A stretch of 64,000 nucleotides of DNA from Sphaerotilus microaerophilus (GCF_023734135.1 NZ_AP025730.1:1984001-2048000), one strand, 5' to 3'. Positions 19,065 through 28,331 are shown, counted from the stretch's first letter. The notes: a model not told the origin generated them from the letters alone. Translations and numbers: made by a program.

Positions 19065-20150
19065 TCACTGACCCGACGTGGTCTGCGTCGCCTGCGGCTT
19101 GGTGGCCGCACGCTTGATGGCCGAGACCGCCGCGTGGGCGGCCACACCGGCGCCAACGATCGCTGCGGCCGTGCCGCCGACCTTGTCGGCATTGGCCTCG
19201 ATGCCGAACTGGTGGATGTCGGTCAGGCGGTTGTAGAACGAACCCTTGTCCCAGAAGCCGTCTTCCGAGCAGCCGATGCAGCCGTGGCCGGCCTTGATCG
19301 GGAAGCTCGTGCCCTCGTTCCACATCACCGTGGAGCAGGCGTTGTAGGTGGTCGGGCCCTTGCAGCCGACCTTGTAGAGGCAGTAGCCGCGCTTAGCGTA
19401 CTCGTCGTCGAAGGCCTCGACGAACTGGCCGGCGTCGAAGTGCGGCCGGCGGTAGCACTTGTCGTGGATGCGCTGGCTGTAGAACATCTTCGGCCGGCCC
19501 TGGCGGTCCAGCTCGGGGATCTTGTCGAAGGTCAGCATGTAGGTGATCACGCCGGTCATCACCTCGGCGATGGGCGGGCAGCCCGGCACCTTGATGATCG
19601 GCTTGTCGGTGATCACCTTGTCGATCGGCGTGGCGCGCGTCGGGTTCGGCTTGGCAGCCTGCACGCAGCCCCAGCTGGCGCAGGAGCCCCAGGCGATGAT
19701 GGCCTTGCAGTCCTTGGCCACGCGCTTGAGCTTTTCGATGAAGGGCTTGCCCGACTGGATGCAGAACATCCCGTCCTCGTTGAGCGGCGGATTGCCCTCC
19801 ACGGCCAGGATGTAGTTGCCCTTGTACTTCGTGATGATCTCGTCCAGGATCGCCTCGGCCTGGTGGCCGGCGGCGGCCATCAGCGTGTCGTCGTAGTCCA
19901 GGCTGATCATCGACAGCACCACGTCCTTGGCCAGCGGGTGTGCCGAGCGGATGAAGGATTCCGAGCAGCAGGTGCACTCCAGCCCGTGCAGCCACAGCAC
20001 CGGCGTGCGCGGCTTGGTCTCCATCGCGTGCACGATCTGCGGCACGAAGGCCGGGCCCAGGCCGAGCGACGTGGCGGTCAGCGAGCTGTACTTCAGAAGG
20101 CTGCGGCGCGAGATGCCCTGGCGGCGCATCACCTCGTAAAACGTTTCCAT
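19065..20150 (-). CDS. hoxK: [NiFe]-hydrogenase small subunit HoxK, oxygen-tolerant type
   Basis: First gene of the operon and the electron-transfer subunit. The start [12 protein letters not shown] gives a Tat signal ([17 protein letters not shown]) ending near FVPQIVHA. The proximal cluster region reads ECTCCSES and [11 protein letters not shown]. This supplies the two additional cysteines that make a [4Fe-3S] cluster in oxygen-tolerant group 1d enzymes; standard enzymes have Gly there. Medial and distal cluster ligands lie in [28 protein letters not shown] and [12 protein letters not shown]. The Ala-rich C-terminal helix ([19 protein letters not shown]) would contact HoxZ. Length is 361 residues. 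Confidence 0.97.
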   Translation of the reverse strand: METFYEVMRRQGISRRSLLKYSSLTATSLGLGPAFVPQIVHAMETKPRTPVLWLHGLECTCCSESFIRSAHPLAKDVVLSMISLDYDDTLMAAAGHQAEAILDEIITKYKGNYILAVEGNPPLNEDGMFCIQSGKPFIEKLKRVAKDCKAIIAWGSCASWGCVQAAKPNPTRATPIDKVITDKPIIKVPGCPPIAEVMTGVITYMLTFDKIPELDRQGRPKMFYSQRIHDKCYRRPHFDAGQFVEAFDDEYAKRGYCLYKVGCKGPTTYNACSTVMWNEGTSFPIKAGHGCIGCSEDGFWDKGSFYNRLTDIHQFGIEANADKVGGTAAAIVGAGVAAHAAVSAIKRAATKPQATQTTSGQ

Positions 20151-20232
20151 CGTTCGGTCTCCTCGGGTCCGTGGGATCGGTTGCAGAGCGGTGGGGGAGG
20201 TCGCTCCACGCATCACGTGTGGATGGATATGG

Positions 20233-20248
20233 ATCAATTCGCGTGCCT
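20233..20248 (-). promoter_or_regulatory. Candidate sigma-54 promoter of the hox operon
   Basis: Read on the minus strand the site is AGGCACG, four bases, TTGAT. The sigma-54 consensus is TGGCACG-N4-TTGC, so GG and the spacing fit, but the first T and the conserved C of the -12 GC do not. It would start transcription about 70 bp before hoxK. Uptake hydrogenase operons are often sigma-54 dependent under HoxA, which is not in this window. Confidence 0.38.
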
Positions 20249-20299
20249 GACCTGCCACCACTGGGGTAACTCCTAGGCGTCGCGTCCAAGTCGTTGATC

Positions 20300-20326
20300 C
20301 GTCACGACTTTCTAACGGGTGTGACG
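20300..20326. promoter_or_regulatory. Inverted repeat upstream of hoxK, possible activator site
   Basis: CGTCAC at 20300-20305 and GTGACG at 20321-20326 form a perfect 6-bp inverted repeat with centres 21 bp apart, two helical turns. It lies about 80-105 bp upstream of the predicted start of hoxK transcription, where an enhancer-binding protein would be expected. The binding protein is unknown. Confidence 0.35.
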
Positions 20327-20672
20327 ATGTCGGTAACGTTCTCATCGCGGGGCGTGGCGGAACGCTGATCGGTTTGGTCGGGCAGCTGGAAGCTGGCTTT
20401 CCAGCTTGGCCGTTGGCGATGTGGCGGCCCGACACGCTCGTGCCCGGAAGTCAGGCCGGGGTTGAAGGGCGGCGCCAGCGCCGTGACTTCGGTGCTGCAG
20501 ACGGACTGCACGCCTTTGCCTCCCCTTTCCCCTCTACCCCCTTACCATCGGCGCTCAAGCACCGAGGCTCACGTCAGAACACGGTTCCAGCAGCTCGGAC
20601 CGGGCTCCGCCGGATCCGGCCGACGTGCCACTCGCCTCGGTGTGTCCCACAACGAGCCGGGAGTTGAGCGAG

Positions 20673-21806
20673 ATGGTTGAGCGGGTCATCCTGGTGGACT
20701 ACGAAAATGTCCAGCCCATCGCCGAGGAGTTGCAGCGCGTCGATGCCATGCGGGATCGGCTGAAGATCTTCCACGGACCTGGGCAGAACTCGCTGCCGAT
20801 CCGGCTGGCGGCGGCGCTGCTGCCAATCGGCCCCGCGGTGGAGCTGATCCAGTGCGAGAAATCGGGCAAGGATGCGCTGGACTTCCACCTGGCCTTTCAC
20901 CTGGGCAGGCTATCGGTCCAGCACCCGCAGGCCGAGTTCGTGATCGTCTCGCGTGATCGCAAGGGCTTTGCGCAGATGGTCGAACACGGCATCAAGCTCG
21001 GCTGCAGGGTGATGCTGGTCCCGTCGATGCTCGATGCGACGGCCGCTCCCGCAACCAAGGCCGCTACAGGCATTGGCGGCGGGGATGCCGCCATCGGCGC
21101 CAAGACGTCCATTGCGGAGCCATCGGCGTCCGGCGGTACGCCACCGCGCGAAGCCTCTACTCCCGAGGCGGCCGGCTCGGCGTTGGCAGCCGCCTTGGCA
21201 TTCCCGGCAAGAAAAGCGCCCGCAACGAAGGCGCCTGCGAAGAAGGTGCCGGCCAAGAAAGCCGCTGCCAAGAAAGCAGCCGCCAAAAAAGCAGCTGCCA
21301 CGAAAGCCGTTGCCAAGAAGGCGTCGGCGAAGGACGCGCCCGCGGAGAAGCCAGCTGCCAAGAAGGCACCGGCGAAGAAGGGGGCTGCCGGGAAAACAGC
21401 CAGCGAGTCAGCGCCCGCCAAGTCAGCGGCCAAGACGGCGGCGGGCGTGTCCGTTGCGGCCGCGCAGACGGAGCCGCTGGGTTCGTTGGGTCCGTTGGAA
21501 CTGAGTCCGGCGGCCCCGCCCCCCGTTCCTTCCGTGGTCCCGATCGTGGACCCGGCACCTGCCCTGAAAACACTGCGCCAGGCACCGGCGCCCGCGGACG
21601 TGGCCAAGGTCATCGCAGGATTGAGCAAGGTTGCCCCCGACAAGCGCCCCGCCAAGGCCGCGACGCTGCTGCGTCATCTGGAGTCCCACCTGCGGGCTGA
21701 CTTGACGGAAGCCGGCGTCGCCGAGTTGCTGCGCAGCTTGCGTGCCCAGGGCTGGATCAGCGATGGGCCGGGCGGGAAAGTGGAGTACCACCTGCAGCGG
21801 CCCTGA
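20673..21806 (+). CDS. PIN-like nuclease-fold protein with Lys/Ala-rich linker
   Basis: A protein of 377 residues in three parts. Residues 1-115 form a PIN/NYN-like domain: VILVDYENVQPI gives the first Asp/Glu, KSGKDALDFHLAFHLGRL the middle Asp, and FVIVSRDRKGFAQMV the last. Residues about 185-270 are a histone-H1-like repeat of AKK and APAKK units, basic and probably binding nucleic acid. Residues about 310-377 look like a small winged-helix domain (LRAQGWISDGPGGKVEYHL). Start chosen at MVERVILVDY, with GGAG at 20659. An RNA-related role is inferred from the domains; the substrate is unknown. Confidence 0.75.
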   Translation: MVERVILVDYENVQPIAEELQRVDAMRDRLKIFHGPGQNSLPIRLAAALLPIGPAVELIQCEKSGKDALDFHLAFHLGRLSVQHPQAEFVIVSRDRKGFAQMVEHGIKLGCRVMLVPSMLDATAAPATKAATGIGGGDAAIGAKTSIAEPSASGGTPPREASTPEAAGSALAAALAFPARKAPATKAPAKKVPAKKAAAKKAAAKKAAATKAVAKKASAKDAPAEKPAAKKAPAKKGAAGKTASESAPAKSAAKTAAGVSVAAAQTEPLGSLGPLELSPAAPPPVPSVVPIVDPAPALKTLRQAPAPADVAKVIAGLSKVAPDKRPAKAATLLRHLESHLRADLTEAGVAELLRSLRAQGWISDGPGGKVEYHLQRP

Positions 21807-21860
21807 GCTGCTGCCCTGCGCCGGGCGTCGACCTGGTGACGCTCGACGCGGTGCAGGCCC

Positions 21861-22883
21861 TCAGCCGGCGCCGTGGCATTTCTTGTACTTCTTTCCACTG
21901 CCGCAGGGGCAGGGGTCATTGCGGCCCACCTTCTCTTCCGCGCGGACGTAGGTCGTCGGTGCAGGGTCCTCGACCTGGGAAAGGGCCACAGGCCAGGGCA
22001 TGGGCGACGATGGAGCGGCGCTGGAGGGTTCCGACCAGCAACCCCACCACCGGGTTTCCTCCACCGGGTCGTCGACGAATGCGTTGTGGCGATTCGCCGG
22101 GCTTCCCTCAGGTGCCATCCCGCCGTCGCGCATGTCCGCGTCGTAGTCCTCGCGGCCAATCGTCATGGGGTCCACCAGCTCCTCGTCGAACCAGCCGTGG
22201 ACGGTCGGTTGCAGGCGCTGCGATTGCAGCTTGCCAGCGGTCGCGATCACGTCGGACAGAAGGTACTCCGCGCTGGTGTCGATCTCTTCGAGATCGTCTT
22301 CGGTGACGTTTCGCAGCTCGGCAGCGCACTGCTCGCCCAGCAACAGCAGGTCGTCCTCCAGTTCGGCCTGCGCTGCATCAGCGAGCTGCACCCGCAGGCG
22401 CCAGGCGTCCAGAACGGCGATGCGAGTCCACACCGACACCGACCCGTCCTGCGCCAGCTCCCGCAGCGGCGCCACATCTCCCGGGCAGACACTCGCCAGG
22501 GCCCGGCCGTAGCATTCGTGGATCATGTCGCCGAGCAGCTCGTCGAGCAGCGCCGTCGGCTGTCTCAGCAGGGCCAGCATCGGCTCCCAGGCCCGGCAGT
22601 CGCGCCAGACGGCCAGGTACACGTAGGCCCAGGTGAACAGGTTCGCGTCGTCCTCGGACGCGGCTGCCGGATCGCGGGCCACCCGTTCCAGCAGCGCCAG
22701 GAAATGCGGCGTCAGAGCCTCGCGCTGCGTCTGCGCCCAACGCACGGTTTCGGTCGGGTACGGCGGGTCACACTTCACCAGCTCGCGACATAGGCGCAGC
22801 CAGGGGTCGTCGCCGAGGGAAAGGTCGGTGTTGGGGTTGACAGGGTCTGGGGCGTGATCGGTGGGGATGTTCATGCGATCCAT
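21861..22883 (-). CDS. DUF1186-type protein with C-terminal SEC-C motif
   Basis: A 340-residue protein ending in [19 protein letters not shown], the SEC-C zinc motif also found at the end of SecA. The first 240 residues are acidic, helical and HEAT-like ([41 protein letters not shown]), as in DUF1186 proteins. The function of such proteins is not established. It is convergent with the PIN-like gene, with only 54 bp between the stops. Confidence 0.75.
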   Translation of the reverse strand: MDRMNIPTDHAPDPVNPNTDLSLGDDPWLRLCRELVKCDPPYPTETVRWAQTQREALTPHFLALLERVARDPAAASEDDANLFTWAYVYLAVWRDCRAWEPMLALLRQPTALLDELLGDMIHECYGRALASVCPGDVAPLRELAQDGSVSVWTRIAVLDAWRLRVQLADAAQAELEDDLLLLGEQCAAELRNVTEDDLEEIDTSAEYLLSDVIATAGKLQSQRLQPTVHGWFDEELVDPMTIGREDYDADMRDGGMAPEGSPANRHNAFVDDPVEETRWWGCWSEPSSAAPSSPMPWPVALSQVEDPAPTTYVRAEEKVGRNDPCPCGSGKKYKKCHGAG

Positions 22884-22917
22884 TGTCCGCTCGGGACCAC
22901 GGCATCCGAAGGGCCAC

Positions 22918-23817
22918 TCAGGGCAGATCCAGCCGGGTGACGCTCTGGCGCATCGAGCCCAGCAGGGCGCCCAGGATCTGCGAGTCGTCGTCGGCGCGGT
23001 AGATGCAGCACAGATCCACGCGTGACTGCGTGGGGTGGTGCAGCGGGCGGTAGGTCACGCCCGGCACGGCCATCGCGGTGGCGGAGTGAGGCACCAGGCA
23101 GATGCCGAAGCCGGTGGCCACCAGGGCAATGGCATGCACCACATCGCCGACCTCCTGGGCCACCTGCGGTGTGAAGCCGCTGGCGCGGCACATCTCGTGC
23201 ACGCGGTCGATGAAGCTGGGCCGCGAGCCGGTGGGAAACAGCACCAGCGGCTGGCCCTCCAGCTCGCTGAAGGCCACCGCGGTGCGGGCGGCCAGCCGGT
23301 CGCCCGAGGGAATGGCCACGTACAGCGGCTCGGTCAGCAGCGTCTCGCAGACCAGGCCGTCCACCGGGCGCATCAGGCGGTTGAAGGCCAGGGTGACGCG
23401 CTGGTGGCGCAGGGCGTCGAGCTGCTCCTCCTTGTTCATCGTGTGCAGCACGATGTTCACCTCCGGGTAGGCCTCGCGGAAGCGCCGCAGCAGTTGCGGG
23501 ATGGCGCCGAAGATGCCCGAGCCGAAGATCGCCACGTCCACCCGCCCGAGCAGGCCCTGCGCGGCCTTGCTGGCGCGCTCGGCGGCGCGGTCCGACAGCG
23601 CGAGGATGTTGCGCGCATCGTCGTAGAGCACCCGCCCGGCGTGGGTCAGCTCCACGCCCCGGCTGGTGCGCCGGAACAGCTGCGCGCCCAGCTGCTCTTC
23701 GAGCTGCTGGATCTGCCGCGTCAGCGGCGGCTGGGAGATGTGCAGGCGCAGCGCCGCGCGGCCGATGTTCTGCTCATCGGCGACGCAGACGAAGTAGCGC
23801 AGGTGTCTCAGTTCCAC
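22918..23817 (-). CDS. LysR-family regulator, divergent from the meta-cleavage operon
   Basis: A 299-residue LysR regulator starting with GTG at 23817. The N-terminal winged helix is [20 protein letters not shown] then [19 protein letters not shown]; the inducer-binding domain follows from about residue 90. The start resembles CatR/BenM-type regulators of aromatic degradation. It is divergent from the catechol dioxygenase gene across a 236-bp gap, so it probably controls that operon and itself. The inducer is not known; muconate or pathway intermediates are usual for relatives. Confidence 0.9.
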   Translation of the reverse strand: MELRHLRYFVCVADEQNIGRAALRLHISQPPLTRQIQQLEEQLGAQLFRRTSRGVELTHAGRVLYDDARNILALSDRAAERASKAAQGLLGRVDVAIFGSGIFGAIPQLLRRFREAYPEVNIVLHTMNKEEQLDALRHQRVTLAFNRLMRPVDGLVCETLLTEPLYVAIPSGDRLAARTAVAFSELEGQPLVLFPTGSRPSFIDRVHEMCRASGFTPQVAQEVGDVVHAIALVATGFGICLVPHSATAMAVPGVTYRPLHHPTQSRVDLCCIYRADDDSQILGALLGSMRQSVTRLDLP

Positions 23818-23879
23818 GGCCGCCCCGGTGTGCTGTCAAGGCCTGGGGCGGATTGTGCGGCGGCGAATGGTGTCATACC

Positions 23880-23891
23880 TGATGTAAATCA
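23880..23891. promoter_or_regulatory. Candidate LysR-type operator in the dmpB/LysR gap
   Basis: TGAT at 23880-23883 and ATCA at 23888-23891 form a short inverted repeat about 60 bp upstream of the LysR start. ATACCT (23875-23880) and AGGTAT (23916-23921) form a second, longer-spaced pair around it. These are plausible LysR boxes, but short. Confidence 0.35.
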
Positions 23892-24053
23892 ATGCTGCCA
23901 TGCGGCATGCCTGAAAGGTATTCCTGCAAGAGTTCGATGGTATTGGACGCCCCAGGGGGTGGCCTCCTACAGTGGCAGCAGATCACGGGGCAGGTTGCAG
24001 CGTCGTCGATGCATCCGCCACCTCACGGTTTTCGACGACAGGAGACAGACAAC

Positions 24054-24989
24054 ATGGCATTGACAGGCGTACTGCGCCCCGGGCACATCCAGATCCGCGT
24101 GCTGGACCTCGACGAAGGCGTGAAGCACTACCGCGACGTGCTGGGCCTGGAGGAAACCGGCCGCGATGCATCGGGCCGCGTCTACCTGCGCGGCTGGGAC
24201 GAGCGCGACCACCACAGCGTCGTGCTGCGCCAGGCCGACCGCGCCGGCATGGACTTCTTCGGCTTCAAGGTGGCCGACGAGGCCACGCTGTCCAAGCTGG
24301 AAGCCGACGTGCAGGCCTGGGGCCTGAAGACCGAGCGCATCCCCGCCGGCGACCTGCTGGAAACCGGTGAGCGCGTGCGCTTCGAGATCCCCAGCGGCCA
24401 CCAGATCGAGCTGTACGCGAAGAAGACCTTCACCGGCTGCGACCGCGGCGAGAAGGACCCGTCGCACTACTCGCCCAAGATGGACAAGGGCATCGCGCCG
24501 ATGCGCTTCGACCACGCGCTGCTCTACGGCCCGAACGTCGACAAGGTGCTGGACCTGTTCACCAATGTGCTGGGCTTCCACCTGGCCGAGTACGTGACGC
24601 TGCCCGACACCGACATCAAGGGCGCGCTGTGGCTGTGCTGCTCGAACAAGGCGCATGACATCGCCTTCGTCGTGCACCCCGAGCCGGGCAAGCTGCACCA
24701 CGTGTCGTTCTACATGGAGTCGGTCGAGCGCGTCTTCCGTGCCGCCGACATCATGGCGGCCAACGACATCAAGGTCGACATCGGCCCGACCCGCCACGGC
24801 ATCACCCGCGGCGGCACGATCTACGCCTGGGACCCGTCGGGCAACCGCTTCGAGACCTACTCCGGCGGCAACACCACCTACCCCGACCTGCCCCCGATCG
24901 CCTGGACCTGGGAAGGCCTGGGCGAGGGCGGCGGCCTGGACGTGGCGCACCGCAAGCTGCACGAGACCTTCCTGACCGTCGTGACCTGA
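24054..24989 (+). CDS. dmpB: Catechol 2,3-dioxygenase
   Basis: Extradiol ring-cleavage enzyme: catechol plus O2 gives 2-hydroxymuconic semialdehyde. The 311-residue protein has two VOC domains (RPGHIQIRVLDLDEGVKHY; RFDHALLYGPNVDKVLDLF). The iron ligands are His in FDHALLYG, His in LHHVSFYME and Glu in NRFETYSGG. Start ATG at 24054 has AGGAGA about 12 bases upstream. It opens the meta-cleavage gene series but is followed by a strong hairpin, so part of the transcription may end there. Confidence 0.96.
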   Translation: MALTGVLRPGHIQIRVLDLDEGVKHYRDVLGLEETGRDASGRVYLRGWDERDHHSVVLRQADRAGMDFFGFKVADEATLSKLEADVQAWGLKTERIPAGDLLETGERVRFEIPSGHQIELYAKKTFTGCDRGEKDPSHYSPKMDKGIAPMRFDHALLYGPNVDKVLDLFTNVLGFHLAEYVTLPDTDIKGALWLCCSNKAHDIAFVVHPEPGKLHHVSFYMESVERVFRAADIMAANDIKVDIGPTRHGITRGGTIYAWDPSGNRFETYSGGNTTYPDLPPIAWTWEGLGEGGGLDVAHRKLHETFLTVVT

Positions 24990-25006
24990 TCACTGTCACG
25001 TTCGGT

Positions 25007-25041
25007 GCAGGCCCGTCGCCCTTCGCTGCCGACGGGCCTGC
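25007..25041 (+). terminator. Hairpin after catechol dioxygenase gene
   Basis: GCAGGCCCGTCG at 25007-25018 and CGACGGGCCTGC at 25030-25041 form a perfect 12-bp GC-rich stem with an 11-nt loop, 18 bp after the dmpB stop. No U-run follows, so it may act as an attenuator or mRNA 3'-end stabiliser rather than a full terminator. Confidence 0.6.
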
Positions 25042-25053
25042 GCAAGGCTCCTT

Positions 25054-25071
25054 CTTGAGACCCGTCTCAAG
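25054..25071. promoter_or_regulatory. 18-bp palindrome before dmpC
   Basis: CTTGAGAC, two C bases, GTCTCAAG: a perfect inverted repeat in the 206-bp gap between dmpB and dmpC. The symmetry and position suggest an operator for a dimeric repressor (GntR- or TetR-like), with a separate promoter for the lower pathway. It could also extend the terminator region. Confidence 0.45.
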
Positions 25072-25195
25072 TTTGTGACGCGGGTGGCCCGGCGACCACC
25101 GCTGACCGGCCGACGGTGCCGCCCGCGTCCTCCTTTTTCGAATGCTTTCCGCTGCCCGAAGCAACGCCAAGCGTCGCGTCGGGCAGAACGCTGCC

Positions 25196-26659
25196 ATGAC
25201 CCGCACCATCACCTCCTTCATCGACGGCGCCTTTGTTCCCGCTGACGGCGCCCGCCTGTTCGACAAGCGCTCGCCGGTGGACGGCCGCGTGATCGCCCGC
25301 ATTGCCGAGGCGGACGCGGCCCAGGTGAATGCTGCGGTGCAGGCCGCCCGCCGTGCCATGGCCGGCGAGTGGGGCCGCATGCCCGTCGAGAAGCGCTGCG
25401 CGCTGCTGCACGCCATGGCCGACGAGATCACCCGCCGCTTCGACGACTTCGTCGCGGCCGAGATGGCCGATACTGGCCAGCCGAGCCACGTGATGACCCA
25501 TGTGTTCATCCCGCGCGGTGCGGCCAACTTCAAGGTCTTCGCCGACGTGGTGAAGAACGTGGCCACCGAGAGCTTCCGCACCGACACGCCGGACGGGCGC
25601 GGTGCGCTGAACTACGCGATCCGCAAGCCCAAGGGCGTGATCGGCGTGGTCTGCCCCTGGAACGCGCCCTTCCTGCTGATGACCTGGAAGCTGGGCCCCG
25701 CACTGGCCTGCGGCAACGCGGTGGTCGTCAAGCCCAGCGAGGAAACGCCGCTGACCGCCGCGCTGCTGGGCGAGGTGATGAACGCCGTGGGCATCCCCAA
25801 GGGCGTCTACAACGTGGTGAACGGCTTCGGCCCGGGCTCCACCGGCGAGTTCGTCACCAGCCACCCGGGCGTGGACGCCATCACCTTCACCGGCGAGACG
25901 CGCACCGGCACCGCGATCATGCGGGCCGCCGCCGAGGGCGTGCGCGACGTCTCCTTCGAGCTGGGTGGCAAGAACGCCGGCATCGTGTTCGCCGATGCGG
26001 ACTTCGACGCCGCGGTGGACGGCATCTTCCGCTCCGCCTTCCTCAACACCGGCCAAGTCTGCCTGGGCACCGAGCGCGTGTACGTGGAGCGGCCGATCTT
26101 CGAGCGCTTCCGCGATGCGCTCAAGGCCAAGGCCGAGGCGGTCAAGTACGGCCGCCCGGAGGACCACGCCAGCACCTACGGCCCGCTGATTTCCCGCGAG
26201 CACCAGCAGAAGGTGCTGGGCTACTACCGCCTGGCGGTGGAGGAGGGCGCCAGCGTCGTCACCGGCGGTGGCGTGCCGCAGATGCCCGCCGAGTTGGCCG
26301 AGGGCTGCTGGGTGCAGCCCACCATCTGGACTGGGCTGGCCGATGACGCCCGCACGGTGCGCGAGGAGGTCTTCGGCCCCTGCTGCCACCTGCGCCCCTT
26401 CGACAGCGAGGACGAGGTGGTCGGCCTGGCCAACGACACCGACTACGGCCTGTCCACCACGATCTGGACGCAGAACCTGGCCCGCGCGCACCGCATGGCC
26501 GAGCGCATCGACGTGGGCATCACCTGGATCAACAGCTGGTTCCTGCGCGACCTGCGCACGCCCTTTGGCGGCAGCAAGCACAGCGGCATCGGCCGCGAAG
26601 GCGGCGTGCACTCGCTGGAGTTCTACACGGAAACGCGCAACGTGTGTGTGAAGCTCTGA
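25196..26659 (+). CDS. dmpC: 2-hydroxymuconic semialdehyde dehydrogenase
   Basis: NAD-dependent aldehyde dehydrogenase of 487 residues that oxidises 2-hydroxymuconic semialdehyde to 4-oxalocrotonate, the oxidative branch of the meta pathway. Motifs: GVVCPWNAPFLLMTWKLGPA, GFGPGSTGEFV (cofactor site), FELGGKNAGIVF (general-base Glu) and NTGQVCLGTERVYVE (catalytic Cys). The start MTRTITSFIDGAFVP is chosen over an upstream ATG at 25142 by family length. The hydrolytic-branch hydrolase (DmpD) is not found here. Confidence 0.94.
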   Translation: MTRTITSFIDGAFVPADGARLFDKRSPVDGRVIARIAEADAAQVNAAVQAARRAMAGEWGRMPVEKRCALLHAMADEITRRFDDFVAAEMADTGQPSHVMTHVFIPRGAANFKVFADVVKNVATESFRTDTPDGRGALNYAIRKPKGVIGVVCPWNAPFLLMTWKLGPALACGNAVVVKPSEETPLTAALLGEVMNAVGIPKGVYNVVNGFGPGSTGEFVTSHPGVDAITFTGETRTGTAIMRAAAEGVRDVSFELGGKNAGIVFADADFDAAVDGIFRSAFLNTGQVCLGTERVYVERPIFERFRDALKAKAEAVKYGRPEDHASTYGPLISREHQQKVLGYYRLAVEEGASVVTGGGVPQMPAELAEGCWVQPTIWTGLADDARTVREEVFGPCCHLRPFDSEDEVVGLANDTDYGLSTTIWTQNLARAHRMAERIDVGITWINSWFLRDLRTPFGGSKHSGIGREGGVHSLEFYTETRNVCVKL

Positions 26660-26679
26660 CCTCCCCAAAGGCCCAGCCC

Positions 26680-27477
26680 ATGACGCCTGAACTGATCCAA
26701 ACCTGCGGCGACGAGCTCTACGACGCCTGGCGCGAGCGCCGGGTCCTGGCGCCGCTGCTGGAGCGCTTCCCCGCCATCCGCATCGAGGACAGCTACGCCA
26801 TCCAGTCGCGCTTCGTGGCGCGGCGCGTGGCGGCCGGCGAGACCATCGTCGGCAAGAAGATCGGCGTGACCAGCAAGCCGGTGCAGGACTTCCTCGGCGT
26901 GTACGAGCCGGACTTCGGCCAGCTCACCTCCGGCATGGTCTGCAGCGAGTCCGACGGCATCGACCTGAGCGGGCTGATCCAGCCCAAGGCCGAGGCGGAA
27001 CTGGCCTTCGTGCTGGAGCGCGACCTGATCGGCCCCGGCATCACCGCCACCGACGTGATCCGCGCTACCGCCTACGTGGCGCCCTGCTTCGAGATCGTCG
27101 ACAGCCGCATTCGCGACTGGAAGATCAAGATCCAGGACACCGTGGCGGACAACGCCAGCTGCGGCGTCTTCGTGCTCGGCAACGCCAAGGGCGACCCGAA
27201 GAAGCTCGACCTGGCGCTGGCCGGCATGGCGCTGCACCGCAACGGCGAGCTGCACGCCACCAGCGTGGGCGCGGCGGTGCAGGGCTCGCCGGTCAACGCC
27301 GTCGTCTGGCTGGCCAACACGCTGGGGCGGCTGGGCCTGCCATTCCGCGCCGGCGAGGTGATCCTCTCCGGCTCGCAGTCGCCGCTGGTGCCGGTCACGG
27401 GCGGCGACGAGCTGGTCTGCCGCATCGGCGGCCTGGGCACCTGCCGGGCCCGGTTTCACGGAAAGGCGGCGCTGTGA
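26680..27477 (+). CDS. dmpE: 2-keto-4-pentenoate hydratase
   Basis: Hydratase converting 2-hydroxypenta-2,4-dienoate to 4-hydroxy-2-oxovalerate, 265 residues. It starts MTPELIQTCGDELYDAW; family features include GKKIGVTSKPVQDFLGV and the metal-binding EAELAFVLERDL with YVAPCFEIVDSRI. The start is 20 bp after dmpC. The stop overlaps the dmpH GTG start by four bases, so the two related proteins are probably made together. DmpE and DmpH form a complex in Pseudomonas. Confidence 0.94.
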   Translation: MTPELIQTCGDELYDAWRERRVLAPLLERFPAIRIEDSYAIQSRFVARRVAAGETIVGKKIGVTSKPVQDFLGVYEPDFGQLTSGMVCSESDGIDLSGLIQPKAEAELAFVLERDLIGPGITATDVIRATAYVAPCFEIVDSRIRDWKIKIQDTVADNASCGVFVLGNAKGDPKKLDLALAGMALHRNGELHATSVGAAVQGSPVNAVVWLANTLGRLGLPFRAGEVILSGSQSPLVPVTGGDELVCRIGGLGTCRARFHGKAAL

Positions 27478-28310
27478 ACGCTCCTGAACAAACTTCGCTC
27501 TCTGCCGCCACCGACATGCGCCGCACGCTGGACGCCGCTGCGGTGCAGCAACTCACCGACCGCATCGAGGCGGCCCAGACCGGCGCGCGCGCCATTCCGA
27601 AGCTGACCGACGACTTCCCCGGCATGACGCTGGGCGACGGCTACGCGGTGCAGCTGGAGCTGCTGCGCCGCTGGAGGGCCGCGGGGCGCCGCCAGGCCGG
27701 CTGGAAGGCCGGGCTGACCTCCAAGGCCAAGATGGTGCAGATGGGGGTAACCGTGCCCTCGATCGGCTTCCTGCTCGCCGACTTCGCCCGCGCCGAGGGC
27801 AGCACGGTGCGCACCGACGACCTGGTGCACCCGCGCGTCGAGTGCGAGGTGGCCTTCGTGACCAAGGCCGATCTGGCCGGGCCGGACGTGACGCGCGCGC
27901 AGGTGCTGGCGGCCACCGACTTCGTCGTGCCGGCCATCGAGGTCATCGACTCGCGCTTCTCCGGCTTCAAGTTCGACTTGCCCAGCGTGGTGGCGGACAA
28001 CGGCTCCTCGGCGCGCTACGTGACCGGCGGGCGGGCGCTGCGTGCCGATGGTTTGGAGCTCGACTGCCTCGGCGTCGTGCTGGAAAAGAACGGCGAGCCG
28101 GTGGCCATGGGCGCTTCCACCGCGGTGATGGGCCACCCGGCCGACGCGGTGGCCCTGCTGGTCAAGGTGCTGCACGAGCTGGGCGAGACGCTGCCCGCCG
28201 GCAGCTTCGTGATGAGCGGCGGCATCACCGAGGCCATCGCGGTGAAGCCGGGCGACGTCGTCTGCGCCCGCTTCCAGGAACTCGGCAGCGTCGCTGTGCG
28301 CTTTGCCTGA
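27474..28310 (+). CDS. dmpH: 4-oxalocrotonate decarboxylase
   Basis: Decarboxylase of the oxidative branch, giving 2-hydroxypentadienoate for DmpE. The 278-residue protein starts with GTG overlapping the dmpE stop. It shares the hydratase fold (GWKAGLTSKAKMVQMGV; ECEVAFVTKADLAGPDV; FVVPAIEVIDSRF). The MVQMG segment and SIGFLLADF are decarboxylase-like, which separates it from dmpE. It is placed directly after dmpE rather than after dmpG as in the classical dmp order. Confidence 0.92.
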   Translation: MNAPEQTSLSAATDMRRTLDAAAVQQLTDRIEAAQTGARAIPKLTDDFPGMTLGDGYAVQLELLRRWRAAGRRQAGWKAGLTSKAKMVQMGVTVPSIGFLLADFARAEGSTVRTDDLVHPRVECEVAFVTKADLAGPDVTRAQVLAATDFVVPAIEVIDSRFSGFKFDLPSVVADNGSSARYVTGGRALRADGLELDCLGVVLEKNGEPVAMGASTAVMGHPADAVALLVKVLHELGETLPAGSFVMSGGITEAIAVKPGDVVCARFQELGSVAVRFA

Positions 28311-28331
28311 CGCATTCATCAAGGATTCGAC

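Larger units (their letters stand above)
20151..20672. promoter_or_regulatory. Intergenic control region upstream of hoxK
   Basis: A 522-bp gap between hoxK (minus) and the PIN-like gene (plus). It holds a candidate sigma-54 promoter and an inverted repeat (listed separately) near hoxK. The half near the PIN-like gene shows GGAG at 20659-20662 as its ribosome site and a low-complexity CT-rich stretch (20520-20545), but no gene or RNA I recognise. Confidence 0.5.

Noticed and set aside
21190..21430. AAG/GCC repeat series as a possible tandem DNA repeat locus
   Set aside because: The repeats follow codons for Lys/Ala/Pro in a continuous frame and vary at silent positions, so they are a protein repeat.
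23892..24053. Sigma-54 promoter in front of dmpB
   Set aside because: Several GG positions were examined but none has GC at the right distance, so DmpR control of this gene from here is not supported.
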